A stretch of DNA of 64,000 nucleotides from Zwartia panacis. Lineage in GTDB: Bacteria > Pseudomonadota > Gammaproteobacteria > Burkholderiales > Burkholderiaceae_B. The DNA lies in contig NZ_JAUHHF010000002.1 of NCBI RefSeq assembly GCF_030410395.1, positions 310,001-374,000 on the forward strand, given 5' to 3'. How positions within the stretch are numbered: the stretch's first letter is position 1; every line of letters begins with the position of its first letter. Of this stretch, positions 45,378-55,587 are shown piece after piece. The notes under the pieces are model-generated. The model did not search any database. It was not told the origin of the DNA and saw only the letters and a list, made by a program, of their open reading frames with translations. Both the position numbers and the translations under genes were made by a program.

Positions 45378-46604
45378 TTAAGCGACAGTGACGCGGGCGA
45401 ACTTGCGCTTGCCAACCTGAATCACATAAGTACCCGGGACAACTTGCAAACCTTTGTCTTCCACCCGGTTGCCATCGATCCGGACGCCGCCTTGCTCAAC
45501 GTTACGTTGCGCTTCAGCACCGGACGCAACGAGCCCGGCCTCGCGCAAGAGCTTCAAAATCCCGACAGGGGCACCCGCAACGGTGACTTCAGGCATATTT
45601 TCCGGAATGGCACCATCCCGGAAGCGTGCCTCAAAGGCGGAAAGTGCCGACTCGGCAGCCGATTGCGAATGGAAACGCGCGACAATTTCCTGTCCCAGCA
45701 TCACTTTAGCATCGCGGGGATTACGCCCAGCTTCAATCTCGGCACGAAGTGCGGCAACTTCCTCAATGCTTCTGAACGATAGCAAATCAAAATATTTCCA
45801 CATCATCGTGTCTGAAATCGACATGATTTTGCCAAAAATGGACTCGGGGGCCTCGCCAATACCAATGTAGTTGTTCTTGGACTTCGACATCTTTTCGACG
45901 CCATCCGTCCCCTCGAGCAAGGGCATCGTCAAAATACACTGAGGCTCTTGCCCATACTCTTTTTGAAGCTCTCGGCCGACCAACAGGTTGAACTTCTGGT
46001 CCGTACCGCCCAGTTCAAGGTCGGATTTCAACGCAACCGAGTCGTAGCCCTGCATCAAGGGGTACAAAAACTCGTGGACAGATATCGGCACACCAGCCTT
46101 GAAACGCTTGGTGAAATCATCGCGCTCCATCATGCGGGCAACGGTATAGCGTGAAGCCAACTGAATCATTCCGCGGGCGCCCAGCGGATCGCACCACTCG
46201 GAGTTGTAACGGATCTCGGTTCGAGCCGGATCAAGCACCAGGCTCGCCTGTGCGTAATAGGTACGGGCGTTTTCCTCGATCTGCTCACGTGTGAGCGGCG
46301 GACGTGTCGAATTACGCCCCGAGGGATCACCGATCATGGACGTAAAGTCGCCAATCAGAAAAATCACGGTATGACCAAGATTCTGCAATTGCCGCATTTT
46401 GTTGAGCACGACAGTATGCCCAAGGTGGATGTCCGGAGCCGTAGGATCCAGACCTAGCTTGACTCTGAGGGGAACACCGGTTGCCTGGCTACGCGCCATT
46501 TTTTGGGCAAACTCTGTTTTAACCAGCAGCTCGTCGCAGCCGCGCTCAACTATTCGTAAGTTAGCTTCAACTTCTGGTGTAATCGCGTATTTTGAGGGCA
46601 ACAT
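45378..46604 (-). CDS. tyrS: Tyrosyl-tRNA synthetase
   Basis: A 408-residue class I synthetase of the long TyrZ-like branch. [15 protein letters not shown] (about 47-61) is the HIGH region, EKMSKSKNN (about 232-240) the KMSKS loop, and the C-terminal S4 domain ends in [10 protein letters not shown]. The start [13 protein letters not shown] at 46604 is chosen over a longer frame lacking similarity. It is divergent from the M23 peptidase gene. Confidence 0.96.
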   Translation of the reverse strand: MLPSKYAITPEVEANLRIVERGCDELLVKTEFAQKMARSQATGVPLRVKLGLDPTAPDIHLGHTVVLNKMRQLQNLGHTVIFLIGDFTSMIGDPSGRNSTRPPLTREQIEENARTYYAQASLVLDPARTEIRYNSEWCDPLGARGMIQLASRYTVARMMERDDFTKRFKAGVPISVHEFLYPLMQGYDSVALKSDLELGGTDQKFNLLVGRELQKEYGQEPQCILTMPLLEGTDGVEKMSKSKNNYIGIGEAPESIFGKIMSISDTMMWKYFDLLSFRSIEEVAALRAEIEAGRNPRDAKVMLGQEIVARFHSQSAAESALSAFEARFRDGAIPENMPEVTVAGAPVGILKLLREAGLVASGAEAQRNVEQGGVRIDGNRVEDKGLQVVPGTYVIQVGKRKFARVTVA

Positions 46605-46840
46605 AAAAGAAGTAAGCCAATTTGATCGGTGAAAGTGACAAAAAAAGCTGTTGGATCGCTCGAAATCGGCTAACATACTTTTTTACAAGACTGACATCAT
46701 ACGCAAACTAATGTTGCTCTGCCACGCAAAAGCCGGCTTGAGTGTGGCGTATAAGCATCGTTTTCCAAAAACGATGCCCTGAATGATGGGGTCTTGCGTA
46801 ATGAATCTACGACTAAAGTTGTACACAGGATATTGACTTG

Positions 46841-48292
46841 ATGCAATTTAAAAACCAAACCACTCCGCCGCACGCTTTCAACACCTCGGCTCAGGTGCCG
46901 ACTGGTCAACAAGAAAGTCGTTCAGGCATGGTACGTGGTTTGGTTTTTAGCGCCATCCTGATCCTTGGCCTGGGCGCCGTTGCCTTTGGAGTGATTCAGC
47001 CCTCCCAGGTTGACGCAGCCGACGGTAAAACTTCGTCTGCAAACGCAACCCCGCCGGAACAAAAACTCGTTCTCAATGTCGTGGAAGTCCCAACGCCGGC
47101 TGAAACACCCGTTGTCGAACAGGCTCCCGAAGAGAACCCCTACATCACCGAAACCCGGATTCGCTCAGGCGATACCCTTGCGACCGTCCTCAAACGGCTT
47201 GAAGTCACCGATTCCGCGCTATTGAATTTTCTGACTCGCGAGCCCAAGGCACGCTCTTTTTACAGGTTGAATGTGGGTCGCTCCGTACAAGCCGCCACCA
47301 ATGACAACGGTGACTTGCTGTGGGTTCGTTATTACCATACTCCCAACTCCGATTCGAACGGAAAAGGGATCGCCAAGACGCTCCAGATCACCGCGACCAA
47401 GTCTGGATATGTGGCCGAAGAGCTTTTACAACCTCTTGAGACACACGTAGAAGTCGCAGTTGGAACGATCCGGTCCTCGCTCTTCGCGGCAACAGATATC
47501 GCAGGCATTCCTGATCCCATCACCTCTCAAATGGCTGAAATTCTCAGCAGCAAGGTCGATTTCCTCCGAGGTCTTCGCCCCGGCGATCAGTTCCGCGTGG
47601 TGTACGAAACGAGAACGATTGGCGGACGTCCAGCCGGTTCTGGTCGAGTGTTAGCCCTTGAGTTCGTCAATGGCGGAAAAACGCATAACGCAGTCTGGTT
47701 TAGCCCCGATGGTCAAACAGGCAGCTATTACAACCTCGAAGGTGAAAGCCTGAAGGGCGCGTTTCTGCGCAGCGCGCTCAAATTCTCCCGTATCAGCTCG
47801 ACTTTCGGCATGCGCAAATTACCGGGACTTCAAGCCTGGTCTGGCCACCATCCAGGCGTCGACTACGCCGCGCCAATGGGTACGCCCATTTATGCCACGG
47901 CAGATGGAACTGTCGAGTTTGTGGGCTGGAGAAATGGCTATGGAAACACTGTCATTCTCAAGCACCACAGCAAAATCACCACGCTGTATGCGCACCAAAG
48001 CCGCTTTGCTGACGGTCTCAAAGCCGGCAGTAAAGTTTCACAGGGCGATCTGATCGGTTATGTCGGTTCGACTGGCTGGTCCACTGGACCTCATCTGCAC
48101 TACGAATTCCGTGTCGCTGAAAAACCCATCGACCCTTTGACTGCCACAGCAAACATGCCAACAGCCCAACCGCTGGCTGAAGAGCACCGGGAAAAGTTCG
48201 CCCAGGCAGTGGCGCCCTACAAGCAACAGTTGCAAGTCCTTGCAAAGTTCCAGGATGCTGTTCCTGAAATGAGCAACGTTGCAAGCCGCTAA
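46841..48292 (+). CDS. M23-family peptidase with OapA-type N-terminus
   Basis: A 483-residue protein. A membrane segment at about 30-50 (MVRGLVFSAILILGLGAVAFG) anchors it; a LysM/OapA-like region follows (TRIRSGDTLATVLKRL at about 105-120). The C-terminal lysostaphin domain has HHPGVDYAAPMGTP, HxH in GPHLHYEF and a matching zinc site. It probably cleaves peptidoglycan cross-links during growth, like MepM. ATG 46841 follows a TTG; ATG is preferred. It precedes anmK by 15 bases. Confidence 0.93.
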   Translation: MQFKNQTTPPHAFNTSAQVPTGQQESRSGMVRGLVFSAILILGLGAVAFGVIQPSQVDAADGKTSSANATPPEQKLVLNVVEVPTPAETPVVEQAPEENPYITETRIRSGDTLATVLKRLEVTDSALLNFLTREPKARSFYRLNVGRSVQAATNDNGDLLWVRYYHTPNSDSNGKGIAKTLQITATKSGYVAEELLQPLETHVEVAVGTIRSSLFAATDIAGIPDPITSQMAEILSSKVDFLRGLRPGDQFRVVYETRTIGGRPAGSGRVLALEFVNGGKTHNAVWFSPDGQTGSYYNLEGESLKGAFLRSALKFSRISSTFGMRKLPGLQAWSGHHPGVDYAAPMGTPIYATADGTVEFVGWRNGYGNTVILKHHSKITTLYAHQSRFADGLKAGSKVSQGDLIGYVGSTGWSTGPHLHYEFRVAEKPIDPLTATANMPTAQPLAEEHREKFAQAVAPYKQQLQVLAKFQDAVPEMSNVASR

Positions 48293-48307
48293 AGCATCGC
48301 TGCTTCT

Positions 48308-49444
48308 TTGACAAAGCCTGATCTATATATTGGACTCATGTCAGGCACCAGCCTGGATGGTGTGGATGCTGTTCTTGCCCGCTTCGATGCAAACGGCTCA
48401 CCCTCCCTGCTGGCACGCGCTTCTGTCGACTTCCCATCGACCCTTCATGACGAGCTTCTCGCTCTGAATATAGCCGGTGCCAATGAGCTCGAACGCTCCG
48501 CGCTTGCAGCCAACAGTCTTGCACGACTGTATGCACAGGCCGTGGAAGCATTACTCGGTCAGGCACGTATTTCACCCAAGCAAGTCGCCGCACTCGGCGC
48601 GCACGGACAAACTGTCAGACACAGACCAGACCTTGGCTTTACAGTCCAACTCAACTCTCCTGCTTTGTTAGCCGAACTCACCGGAATTAGCGTCATTGCA
48701 GACTTTCGCAGCCGCGATGTCGCGGCAGGTGGTCAGGGCGCCCCTCTTGTTCCGATTTTTCATGCCGGTGTCTTCAAAGCGCCCCACACGCGCGTGATTC
48801 TGAATCTTGGGGGAATTGCCAACATCACGATTCTGCGCCCCAATGAGGCACCCAAGGGCTTTGATACCGGTCCCGCAAATATGCTGATGGATCTTTGGTG
48901 CGCGAAACACACGGGATGTGCCTTCGACGAGGATGGCGCCTGGGGTGCCCAGGGCGAACATGACGCTTCGTTGCTAGCGTTTCTACTGAACTCTGAGCCT
49001 TGGTTCGCCATGCCTGCACCAAAATCAACCGGAAGAGACTTGTTCAGTCAGGAATGGCTAGAAACGCGCCTGACAGAATACAGAATGAACGCCGGGCTGA
49101 ACAAACAGTTACTGACTCAACGTGAAGCACAAAATATCCAGGCTACGCTCAGGCGTCTCACAGCTGAAACCATTGCTCAGTCTGTTCGCGCTTATGCAGC
49201 CGATGCGGAGGAAGTTCTCGTGTGCGGTGGGGGCGCGCGTAATGCGGCATTGATGCTTGATCTACAAAAGATCATGCCCTCACCCGTGAGAACCACGGAA
49301 AGCGAGGGCATCGGTACTCAGGATGTAGAGGCGCTAGCGTTTGCCTGGCTTGCATGGGCGCACCAGCAAGGCATCACAGCCGGACATCCCGACGTGACAG
49401 GAGCCCGCGGGCATCGCATACTGGGTGCTTGCTGGCCAGCTTGA
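48308..49444 (+). CDS. anmK: Anhydro-N-acetylmuramic acid kinase
   Basis: A 378-residue sugar kinase. YIGLMSGTSLDGVDAVL (7-23) binds phosphate, NLGGIANIT (about 165-173) and LVCGGGARN (about 298-306) follow. It phosphorylates anhydroMurNAc recycled from the wall, a natural partner of the adjacent peptidase. The start is TTG at 48308; no ATG or GTG exists before the conserved region. The gene is in the same frame as the M23 peptidase, separated by one stop and five codons. Confidence 0.95.
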   Translation: MTKPDLYIGLMSGTSLDGVDAVLARFDANGSPSLLARASVDFPSTLHDELLALNIAGANELERSALAANSLARLYAQAVEALLGQARISPKQVAALGAHGQTVRHRPDLGFTVQLNSPALLAELTGISVIADFRSRDVAAGGQGAPLVPIFHAGVFKAPHTRVILNLGGIANITILRPNEAPKGFDTGPANMLMDLWCAKHTGCAFDEDGAWGAQGEHDASLLAFLLNSEPWFAMPAPKSTGRDLFSQEWLETRLTEYRMNAGLNKQLLTQREAQNIQATLRRLTAETIAQSVRAYAADAEEVLVCGGGARNAALMLDLQKIMPSPVRTTESEGIGTQDVEALAFAWLAWAHQQGITAGHPDVTGARGHRILGACWPA

Positions 49445-49484
49445 TCGGAGAGCCTGACAGCTTGAGCCGCAGGCATCAGGAAAA

Positions 49485-49853
49485 TCAGACTGAGAACGAA
49501 GAACCGCAGCCACAGGTTGTCGTCGCATTTGGATTGCGAATGACAAATTGCGAACCCTCGATGTCTTCTTTGTAATCGATTTCCGCACCAACCAAGTATT
49601 GAAAACTCATTGGGTCAACCAGCAATGCCACGCCGTTTTTTTCAAGTGTGGTGTCATCTTCATTGACGTCCTCGTCAAAAGTGAAACCGTACTGAAAACC
49701 CGAACAACCACCGCCTTGCACAAAGACACGCAGCTTGAGATTGGCGTTACCTTCCTCAATCAGCAAATCTTTGACCTTTGCGGCAGCAGAGTCGGTAAAA
49801 AGGATAGGCGTGGGTGGTGCCTGAAGATCGACGGTTTGGCTCAATGTGCTCAT
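49485..49853 (-). CDS. erpA: Iron-sulfur cluster insertion protein ErpA
   Basis: A 122-residue A-type carrier. The three conserved cysteines are in [10 protein letters not shown] and CGCGSSF. It transfers Fe-S clusters to isoprenoid and other enzymes. The full family length is present and it converges with anmK. Confidence 0.95.
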   Translation of the reverse strand: MSTLSQTVDLQAPPTPILFTDSAAAKVKDLLIEEGNANLKLRVFVQGGGCSGFQYGFTFDEDVNEDDTTLEKNGVALLVDPMSFQYLVGAEIDYKEDIEGSQFVIRNPNATTTCGCGSSFSV

Positions 49854-49952
49854 GTTTAGCTCCTGCCCTGCTTAAGGGCGACTATCGCAGTAAAACTGGT
49901 GTCAGGGATACCCGACTAAGTTGCTCAACTATAACGCAACTTGCAGGTGAAA

Positions 49953-50720
49953 CTAAAGATCAACCTTGCGCGAAGCAAGGACAATTTCACCCGACAAAAT
50001 ACTCACCACCACGGAAGTTGGCTGAAAATCCGTGGGCAAAGCCAACACGCCCTGACTGCGCTGAAACTGGTCAAAACTCAATTTGAGACTGTCCTCACCC
50101 TGCGTCGCAGCGCCAAGCGTATTAAGCGGGGATTTTGATGCGCCAGCATTGGCGACCCGCTGAGAGGGCTGCAACACGGCACTTACCTCTTGTCCATCCT
50201 TGATTCCACTGGCCACGAATTGCAATCGACCGTTGAAGCGCTCCCCGGGCTTGCCACTGCGCATTAAAAGCACTCTGAACGCCAAGGTCTGATCTTGTCT
50301 CTCCAGCTCGACTGCGCGTAAAGCAATCGCACCTTGAGGACCAGGTGGCAGGAGCTGCTCGTAAAAAGCCAGATGATCCTGAGTGCGACCCAGCTCCTCC
50401 TGAAGGCCTGCCAAACTTTTCTCGAGCTCGGCGCGTGCGGCTTTCTCTATCGTCAACTCATTGCGCAGCTGCTGCGTGGCAGCGTTGGCCGCCGTGACCT
50501 GCCCCTCGAACTCGAGGCGCATCTGCGCCTGAGCAGCCTGTTGCGTTCGCAGCTCAATCTCAAGCGAATCCGGGCCCGAACGCTGGGTCAAAAAAAGACC
50601 CGCCCCCAACCCGGAAGCAATCAACGCGATGGCTCCCAACACCCAAAAAACCAAGGTTTTGAAGGGAAACTTGCCGCCAGAAAGTCCGCTCAAAAGAAAA
50701 TCCTCAAGGCAAAATCGCAA
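49953..50720 (-). CDS. DUF6776-like coiled-coil membrane protein
   Basis: A 255-residue protein. A transmembrane helix (about 20-45, [20 protein letters not shown]) is followed by a long coiled coil (about 55-120, with regular E/Q/A/L heptads) and a beta-rich C-terminus. This architecture recurs in Burkholderiales between erpA and argC. The function is unknown. It overlaps argC by 17 bases, implying coupling. Confidence 0.82.
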   Translation of the reverse strand: MRFCLEDFLLSGLSGGKFPFKTLVFWVLGAIALIASGLGAGLFLTQRSGPDSLEIELRTQQAAQAQMRLEFEGQVTAANAATQQLRNELTIEKAARAELEKSLAGLQEELGRTQDHLAFYEQLLPPGPQGAIALRAVELERQDQTLAFRVLLMRSGKPGERFNGRLQFVASGIKDGQEVSAVLQPSQRVANAGASKSPLNTLGAATQGEDSLKLSFDQFQRSQGVLALPTDFQPTSVVVSILSGEIVLASRKVDL

Positions 50721-51765
50721 CCTGATTCAGACCGACCGTATCGGGCAAGCCAAACATCAGATTCATATTTTGAATTGCCTGACCCGCTGCACCTTTAACG
50801 AGGTTGTCCTGCACGACCAGAATGATTAAACGATCCCCATTGCCCGGACGATGCAAAGCGATACGCAATGCATTGGAGGCACGGACCGAACGTGTATCAG
50901 GCAGGCTGCCAGCCGGCATGACATCCACAAACGCTTCGTTGGCGTAGCGCTTTTCAAACAAGGCCTGAAAATCAGTATCGCGCGCCTCAGGCAAAATCCG
51001 GACATAAATGGTACTCAACATACCGCGAATCATCGGCACAAGGTGGGGCACAAAAGTCAGGCCAACTGAAGTGCCGGCCATGCGATCGAGCTGGGCTTTA
51101 ATTTCCGGATGATGACGATGTCCGGCAACACCATAGGCTTTGAAATTATCCCCCGCTTCGGAAAACAGCATCCCGACCTCGGCCTTGCGACCTGCTCCGC
51201 TCACGCCGGACTTGGAGTCGGAGATGATGTCTGTCGTATCAATCAACGGCTTGCCGCCTAGCAAGGGGGCCAAGCCTAGCAAGATCGTCGTCGGGTAGCA
51301 TCCGGGATTGCCAATCACACGGGCACGTGAAATCGCTTCGCGGTTGAGCTCAACCAAACCATAAACGGCTTCATCGAGCACTTCTGGGCAGGTGTGCGGT
51401 ATCTTGTACCAATGCTCAAAGGTCGCAATATCTTTGAGACGAAAATCAGAGGCCAAGTCGATGATGCGCACGCCAGCCTCGAGAAGCTCTTTGGCCTGAC
51501 TCATCGCCACACCGTGAGGCGTCGCGAAAAACACCACATCGCAACCGGTCAACGGTGCTTTTTCAGGTGAAGAAAAAGCCAAATTCACATGTCCCCTCAA
51601 ATTGGGAAACATCTCGGCGACAGGCATGCCGTCTTCTTTGCGAGAGGTGATCGCATGGAGATCGACCTGGGGGTGCTGCGACAAAATACGCAGGAGTTCG
51701 ACACCGGTATAACCAGTGCCGCCAACAATACCGACTTTGATGCGTTTGGATGAGTTTTGTGTCAT
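50704..51765 (-). CDS. argC: N-acetyl-gamma-glutamyl-phosphate reductase
   Basis: A 353-residue dehydrogenase. [19 protein letters not shown] (10-28) binds NADP, and the catalytic cysteine lies in GNPGCYPTT (about 151-159). It makes N-acetylglutamate semialdehyde in arginine synthesis. It lies 129 bases beyond rpsI, with a terminator in between. Confidence 0.97.
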   Translation of the reverse strand: MTQNSSKRIKVGIVGGTGYTGVELLRILSQHPQVDLHAITSRKEDGMPVAEMFPNLRGHVNLAFSSPEKAPLTGCDVVFFATPHGVAMSQAKELLEAGVRIIDLASDFRLKDIATFEHWYKIPHTCPEVLDEAVYGLVELNREAISRARVIGNPGCYPTTILLGLAPLLGGKPLIDTTDIISDSKSGVSGAGRKAEVGMLFSEAGDNFKAYGVAGHRHHPEIKAQLDRMAGTSVGLTFVPHLVPMIRGMLSTIYVRILPEARDTDFQALFEKRYANEAFVDVMPAGSLPDTRSVRASNALRIALHRPGNGDRLIILVVQDNLVKGAAGQAIQNMNLMFGLPDTVGLNQVAILP

Positions 51766-51842
51766 GTATGTGCTCCTGAGAATGATGCCTGCATTATCCC
51801 ATGCGGGGAAGAAACTATCAGCCCGCTTTCAAGACCAAAGCC

Positions 51843-51874
51843 TGCAAAACAAACAGGCCGCTTGCGCGGCCTGT
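51843..51874 (-). terminator. Terminator of the rplM-rpsI operon
   Basis: On the minus strand ACAGGCCGC, loop GCAA, GCGGCCTGT are followed by TTGTTTTGC. A perfect 9-base stem with a GCAA tetraloop, about 20 bases after rpsI. The T-rich tail is short but adequate. Confidence 0.85.
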
Positions 51875-51894
51875 CGTGTCGTCTGCATGCGTGA

Positions 51895-52287
51895 TTAACG
51901 CTTGCTGAACTGTTTCCGGCGACGTGCTTTGTGGAAACCGACTTTCTTACGTTCGACTTCACGTGCATCGCGTGTGACAAAGCCGGCTTTCGACAGCGCG
52001 GACTTGAGCGTTGCATCATAGTCAATCAGCGCACGGGTAATGCCATGACGCACTGCGCCGGCTTGACCGCTTTCGCCGCCGCCATGCACATTGATATGGA
52101 AGTCAAAAGAAGCAGTATGACCTGTCAGCTCAAGAGGCTGACGAACCACCATGCGACCTGTTTCACGGGCGAAGTACTCGTCAACGGGTTTGCCGTTCAC
52201 GACGATCTTGCCTGCACCTTTTTTCATGAAGACGCGAGCCACCGAAGTCTTGCGGCGGCCGGTTCCGTAATTCCAATTACCGATCAT
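51895..52287 (-). CDS. rpsI: Ribosomal protein S9
   Basis: A 130-residue protein with the C-terminal [14 protein letters not shown], which inserts beside the P-site tRNA, and [17 protein letters not shown] near the start. It is the second gene of the rplM-rpsI operon, nine bases after rplM. Confidence 0.98.
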   Translation of the reverse strand: MIGNWNYGTGRRKTSVARVFMKKGAGKIVVNGKPVDEYFARETGRMVVRQPLELTGHTASFDFHINVHGGGESGQAGAVRHGITRALIDYDATLKSALSKAGFVTRDAREVERKKVGFHKARRRKQFSKR

Positions 52288-52296
52288 GGCCTGTCC

Positions 52297-52725
52297 TTAA
52301 AATTCGAGGGGCTGTGGCTGTTGGGCAGAGTGCGGATGCTCGGCACCAGCATAAACCTTCAGCTTTTTGATCATCGCGTAACCCAAAGGACCCTTGGGCA
52401 ACATGCCCTTGACGGCCTTCTGGACTGCACGACCCGGAAAACGCTCTTGCATTTTTGCAAAATTCGTTTCGCGAATACCACCTGGGTATGTCGTGTGACG
52501 GAAATACTTTTTGTCTTGCGACTTATTACCGGTTACGACGATCTCAGCGGCGTTGATGATGACGATGTAATCGCCAGTATCAACGTGGGGCGTGAATTCT
52601 GGTTTGTGTTTACCGCGCAAACGACGTGCGACTTCGCTGGCCACACGACCGAGGACTTTGCCCTTCGCGTCAATCACGAACCAGTCACGCTTGACTTCAT
52701 GCGGCTTGGCCACAAATGTCTTCAT
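52297..52725 (-). CDS. rplM: Ribosomal protein L13
   Basis: A 142-residue protein: [21 protein letters not shown] near 26-46, [17 protein letters not shown] and the conserved MLPKGPLG. A perfect hairpin lies 22 bases before the start. In E. coli, L13 controls its own operon through the leader, and the hairpin is a candidate site here. Confidence 0.98.
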   Translation of the reverse strand: MKTFVAKPHEVKRDWFVIDAKGKVLGRVASEVARRLRGKHKPEFTPHVDTGDYIVIINAAEIVVTGNKSQDKKYFRHTTYPGGIRETNFAKMQERFPGRAVQKAVKGMLPKGPLGYAMIKKLKVYAGAEHPHSAQQPQPLEF

Positions 52726-52747
52726 GATTGGATCCTAATAATTTTCC

Positions 52748-52766
52748 TTCCGGGACCATCCCGGAA
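52748..52766 (-). promoter_or_regulatory. Hairpin in the rplM leader
   Basis: TTCCGGGA, a 3-base loop and TCCCGGAA form a perfect 8-base stem on the minus strand, 22 bases before the ATG and just before the ribosome-binding region. There is no T-run, so it is not a terminator. Autogenous control by L13 is one reading. Confidence 0.6.
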
Positions 52767-52940
52767 AGACTTCCCTGATTTTTAAAAAAGCGATTTGCCA
52801 AAACGTTATTTGCCAAAGCGTTGTTACCCGCCCGTGCAAAAACCAGCAAACACCCATAAAAATCAAAGTTTCGACCCCAAAAAGGAGGCGTTACTCGGGG
52901 AAAGCCTTTGATTCTACAACAAAATCCGGCCAGAAGCCAA

Positions 52941-54308
52941 CTAGGTGCCTGCAATCGCCATGCGCTCAATCAGAATGGAGCCCGTGGTTTTACTGCCTCG
53001 GGTGATCGCATCCGCGCCGACAGCGACGATTTGAGCAAACATATCCTTCAGGTTGCCGGCAATGGTGATTTCCTCGACAGCATGCTGAATCTGTCCATTT
53101 TGCACCCAATAGCCAAACGCTCCCCGGGAGTAGTCGCCTGTCACGTAGTTGACGCCCTGACCGATCAGCTCCGTCACTAAAAGACCTGTCCCCATTTTGC
53201 GCAACATCGCCTCGAAGTCGTCTTTGCGTTTCGTCTGCGAAGATCTCAACACCAGATTATGAGAGCCGCCAGCATTGCCAGTGGTCTGCATGCCTAGTTT
53301 GCGGGCTGTATAAGACGATAAAAAGTAACCCTGCAACACTCCCGCGCTCACGACCTCACGGGCCTGAGTTTTGACACCCTCCTCGTCAAAAGGCGAGCTG
53401 CCCATCGCGCCTTTGATGTGCGGATCTTCCAACACGTTGATGTGGCTCGGAAAAAGCTGGCGACCCAGCGAATCAAGCAGAAAACTCGTCTGGCGGTACA
53501 GCGCGCCGCCGCTGGTCGCGTGTGTCAACGCACCAAGCAAGCCTAGTGCGAGTGGTGCCTCAAACAATACAGGAAAGTGGCCGGTAGGAATTCTTTTGGC
53601 CGACAAGCGCGAAAGCGCACGCTCTGCGGCGTAGCGACCCACTGCAGCCGGATCCGCCAAACGATCCGCCCGACGATCGCTCGTGTACCAATAGTCACGC
53701 TGCATGGATTGACCTCGTCCCGCAATCGGCGAGACCGATAAACCATGTCTTGAATACGCATATCCATCTAGAAATCCGCGCGTATTTCCCAGCACAAAGT
53801 GGCCCTCGTGCGTATCCACCCCTGCGCCTTCGGTATTCGTGATGCGCTTGTCGGTCGCCAAGGCGGCACGCTCTGCTTCTACCGCGATTTCGGTGGCTTG
53901 CTCGACAGAGATCGCCCAGGGATGATGGAGCTGAAGGTTGTTTTTGACACCAATGGCCAGTTGGTCCGCGTCGGGAAGCCCCGCGGCCGGATCCTCAGCC
54001 GTATAGCGGGCAATATGCCAGGCAGCCTCGACCGTCTCGCGCAACGCTTGAGCTGAAAAGTCAGAGGTCGAGGCGGATCCGCGGCGCTGACCGGCAAAGA
54101 CCGTCACATCCAGAGAACGATCACGAGTCTGCTCGACCGTCTCGACTTTGCCCTTACGGACCGAAACTGCCAGGCCACGACCCTCGGAAACCTCGGCGGC
54201 AGCGTCGCTGGCACCCAAACTTTGGGCATGTTTAAGCGCCTGAGTCACTAAATCTTCGAAAATCGGTCGATTTTCAGCAACTGGAAGAAAAGAAATTGAT
54301 GTAGCCAT
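52941..54308 (-). CDS. pmbA: PmbA/TldE-family metalloprotease subunit
   Basis: A 455-residue protein. The second half carries GSSPFDEEGV and a conserved NAGGSHNL, as in PmbA. TldD is its usual partner but is not in this window. TldD/PmbA heterodimers process leader peptides and antitoxins. It is divergent from darP. Confidence 0.92.
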   Translation of the reverse strand: MATSISFLPVAENRPIFEDLVTQALKHAQSLGASDAAAEVSEGRGLAVSVRKGKVETVEQTRDRSLDVTVFAGQRRGSASTSDFSAQALRETVEAAWHIARYTAEDPAAGLPDADQLAIGVKNNLQLHHPWAISVEQATEIAVEAERAALATDKRITNTEGAGVDTHEGHFVLGNTRGFLDGYAYSRHGLSVSPIAGRGQSMQRDYWYTSDRRADRLADPAAVGRYAAERALSRLSAKRIPTGHFPVLFEAPLALGLLGALTHATSGGALYRQTSFLLDSLGRQLFPSHINVLEDPHIKGAMGSSPFDEEGVKTQAREVVSAGVLQGYFLSSYTARKLGMQTTGNAGGSHNLVLRSSQTKRKDDFEAMLRKMGTGLLVTELIGQGVNYVTGDYSRGAFGYWVQNGQIQHAVEEITIAGNLKDMFAQIVAVGADAITRGSKTTGSILIERMAIAGT

Positions 54309-54343
54309 ATTAGTCCGTTAGCGTGAGGCTTTATGATAGCTCT

Positions 54344-54904
54344 ATGACACAAGAATTACCTCAAACACCTGACGGGACCGATGAGTCCCCATATGACGGC
54401 CCAAGCAAGTCGCAACTTAAACGCGAAATGCATGCTTTGGTCGACCTTGGACGCGACCTGGTGGACTTGTCCCCGGAGCGTCTTAAACAATTGCCTTTAT
54501 CTGAACGTCTTTACGATGCGATTCGTCTGGCTCAGCGCACAACGAGTCGCGAAGGCCTGCGCCGACAGATTCACTATGTTGGCAAGCTCATGCGCGATGC
54601 GCCGGCAGACGAAATCCGCACGCTGCTCGATACGTGGAAAAACGGCTCGCGCGAACAAACCCAGGCCATGCACCGGCTCGAAGCCCTGCGAGACCGTTTG
54701 CTCAAAGACGACAACGCATTCACCGCGTTTCTACAAAAATATCCGCATGCGGATATTCAGCACATTCGCACACTCATTCGCGAAGGGCGCAAAGAAGCCG
54801 CCGCGAACGAGTCTTTGCGCCAAGGCCAGGAGCCGCAACGTAAACATTATCGTGCGCTGTTTCAGGCGCTCAAAGCCCTTCAGGATCCGGATACAGAAGC
54901 ATGA
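54344..54904 (+). CDS. darP: Ribosome biogenesis factor YjgA/DarP (DUF615)
   Basis: A 186-residue helical protein beginning [20 protein letters not shown] and including [30 protein letters not shown]; both are typical of YjgA. It associates with 50S precursors. It overlaps the next gene by four bases (ATGA). The in-frame upstream start is rejected. Confidence 0.9.
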   Translation: MTQELPQTPDGTDESPYDGPSKSQLKREMHALVDLGRDLVDLSPERLKQLPLSERLYDAIRLAQRTTSREGLRRQIHYVGKLMRDAPADEIRTLLDTWKNGSREQTQAMHRLEALRDRLLKDDNAFTAFLQKYPHADIQHIRTLIREGRKEAAANESLRQGQEPQRKHYRALFQALKALQDPDTEA

Positions 54905-55575
54905 CCACACACGCTTTGCTTGAATGCGTCGAACACATCACTGGGACACAACCCACACACTCTGTGATCTGGCTGCACGGCCTGGGCGCAGACGGTCACG
55001 ACTTCGCGCCGATCGTGCCTGAGCTGCGTTTGCCGAACTCCCTTTCGGTACGCTTTGTTTTCCCGCATGCCACTATTCAACCTGTCACCATTAATGGTGG
55101 CATGGCGATGCGCGCTTGGTACGACATCCTGACACCGAGTCTCGTCAAGCGCGAGGATGAGCAAGGGATTCGCGCCTCCGAGCGCGCCATCCAGGCCTTG
55201 ATCGCGCGAGAAAATGCGCGTGGTATTCCCAGCGAGCGCATTGTGCTGGCTGGCTTTTCCCAGGGCTGCGCCATGACCCTCCACACAGGCTTGCGCCTGC
55301 CTGAAAAACTGGCAGGTCTGATGGGACTGTCAGGCTATTTACCTTTGCTTGATATAGCCGATCACGAACGTCACTCGGCCAATGCCAATACGCCCATCTT
55401 TTTGGCGCACGGCACCCACGATCCCGTGGTCACGCTTGAACGCGCCGAAGCGTCCAGAGCCAAACTCGCAGCGCTTGGCTACTCCGTTGAGTGGCACACC
55501 TATCCGATGCAGCACTCCGTGTGCGCACAGGAAATTCACGATATTTCTCGCTTTTTACAAAGCGTGCTGATTTAA
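54901..55575 (+). CDS. Alpha/beta hydrolase of the phospholipase/carboxylesterase family
   Basis: A 224-residue enzyme. GFSQGCAMT (about 119-127) is the nucleophile elbow, with Asp in THDPVV (about 171-176) and His in QHSV (about 204). [13 protein letters not shown] at about 24-36 marks the oxyanion hole. Similar to YpfH and human APT1-like esterases. Overlaps darP by four bases. Substrate unknown. Confidence 0.9.
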   Translation: MTTHALLECVEHITGTQPTHSVIWLHGLGADGHDFAPIVPELRLPNSLSVRFVFPHATIQPVTINGGMAMRAWYDILTPSLVKREDEQGIRASERAIQALIARENARGIPSERIVLAGFSQGCAMTLHTGLRLPEKLAGLMGLSGYLPLLDIADHERHSANANTPIFLAHGTHDPVVTLERAEASRAKLAALGYSVEWHTYPMQHSVCAQEIHDISRFLQSVLI

Positions 55576-55587
55576 AAGGTTTGATTC

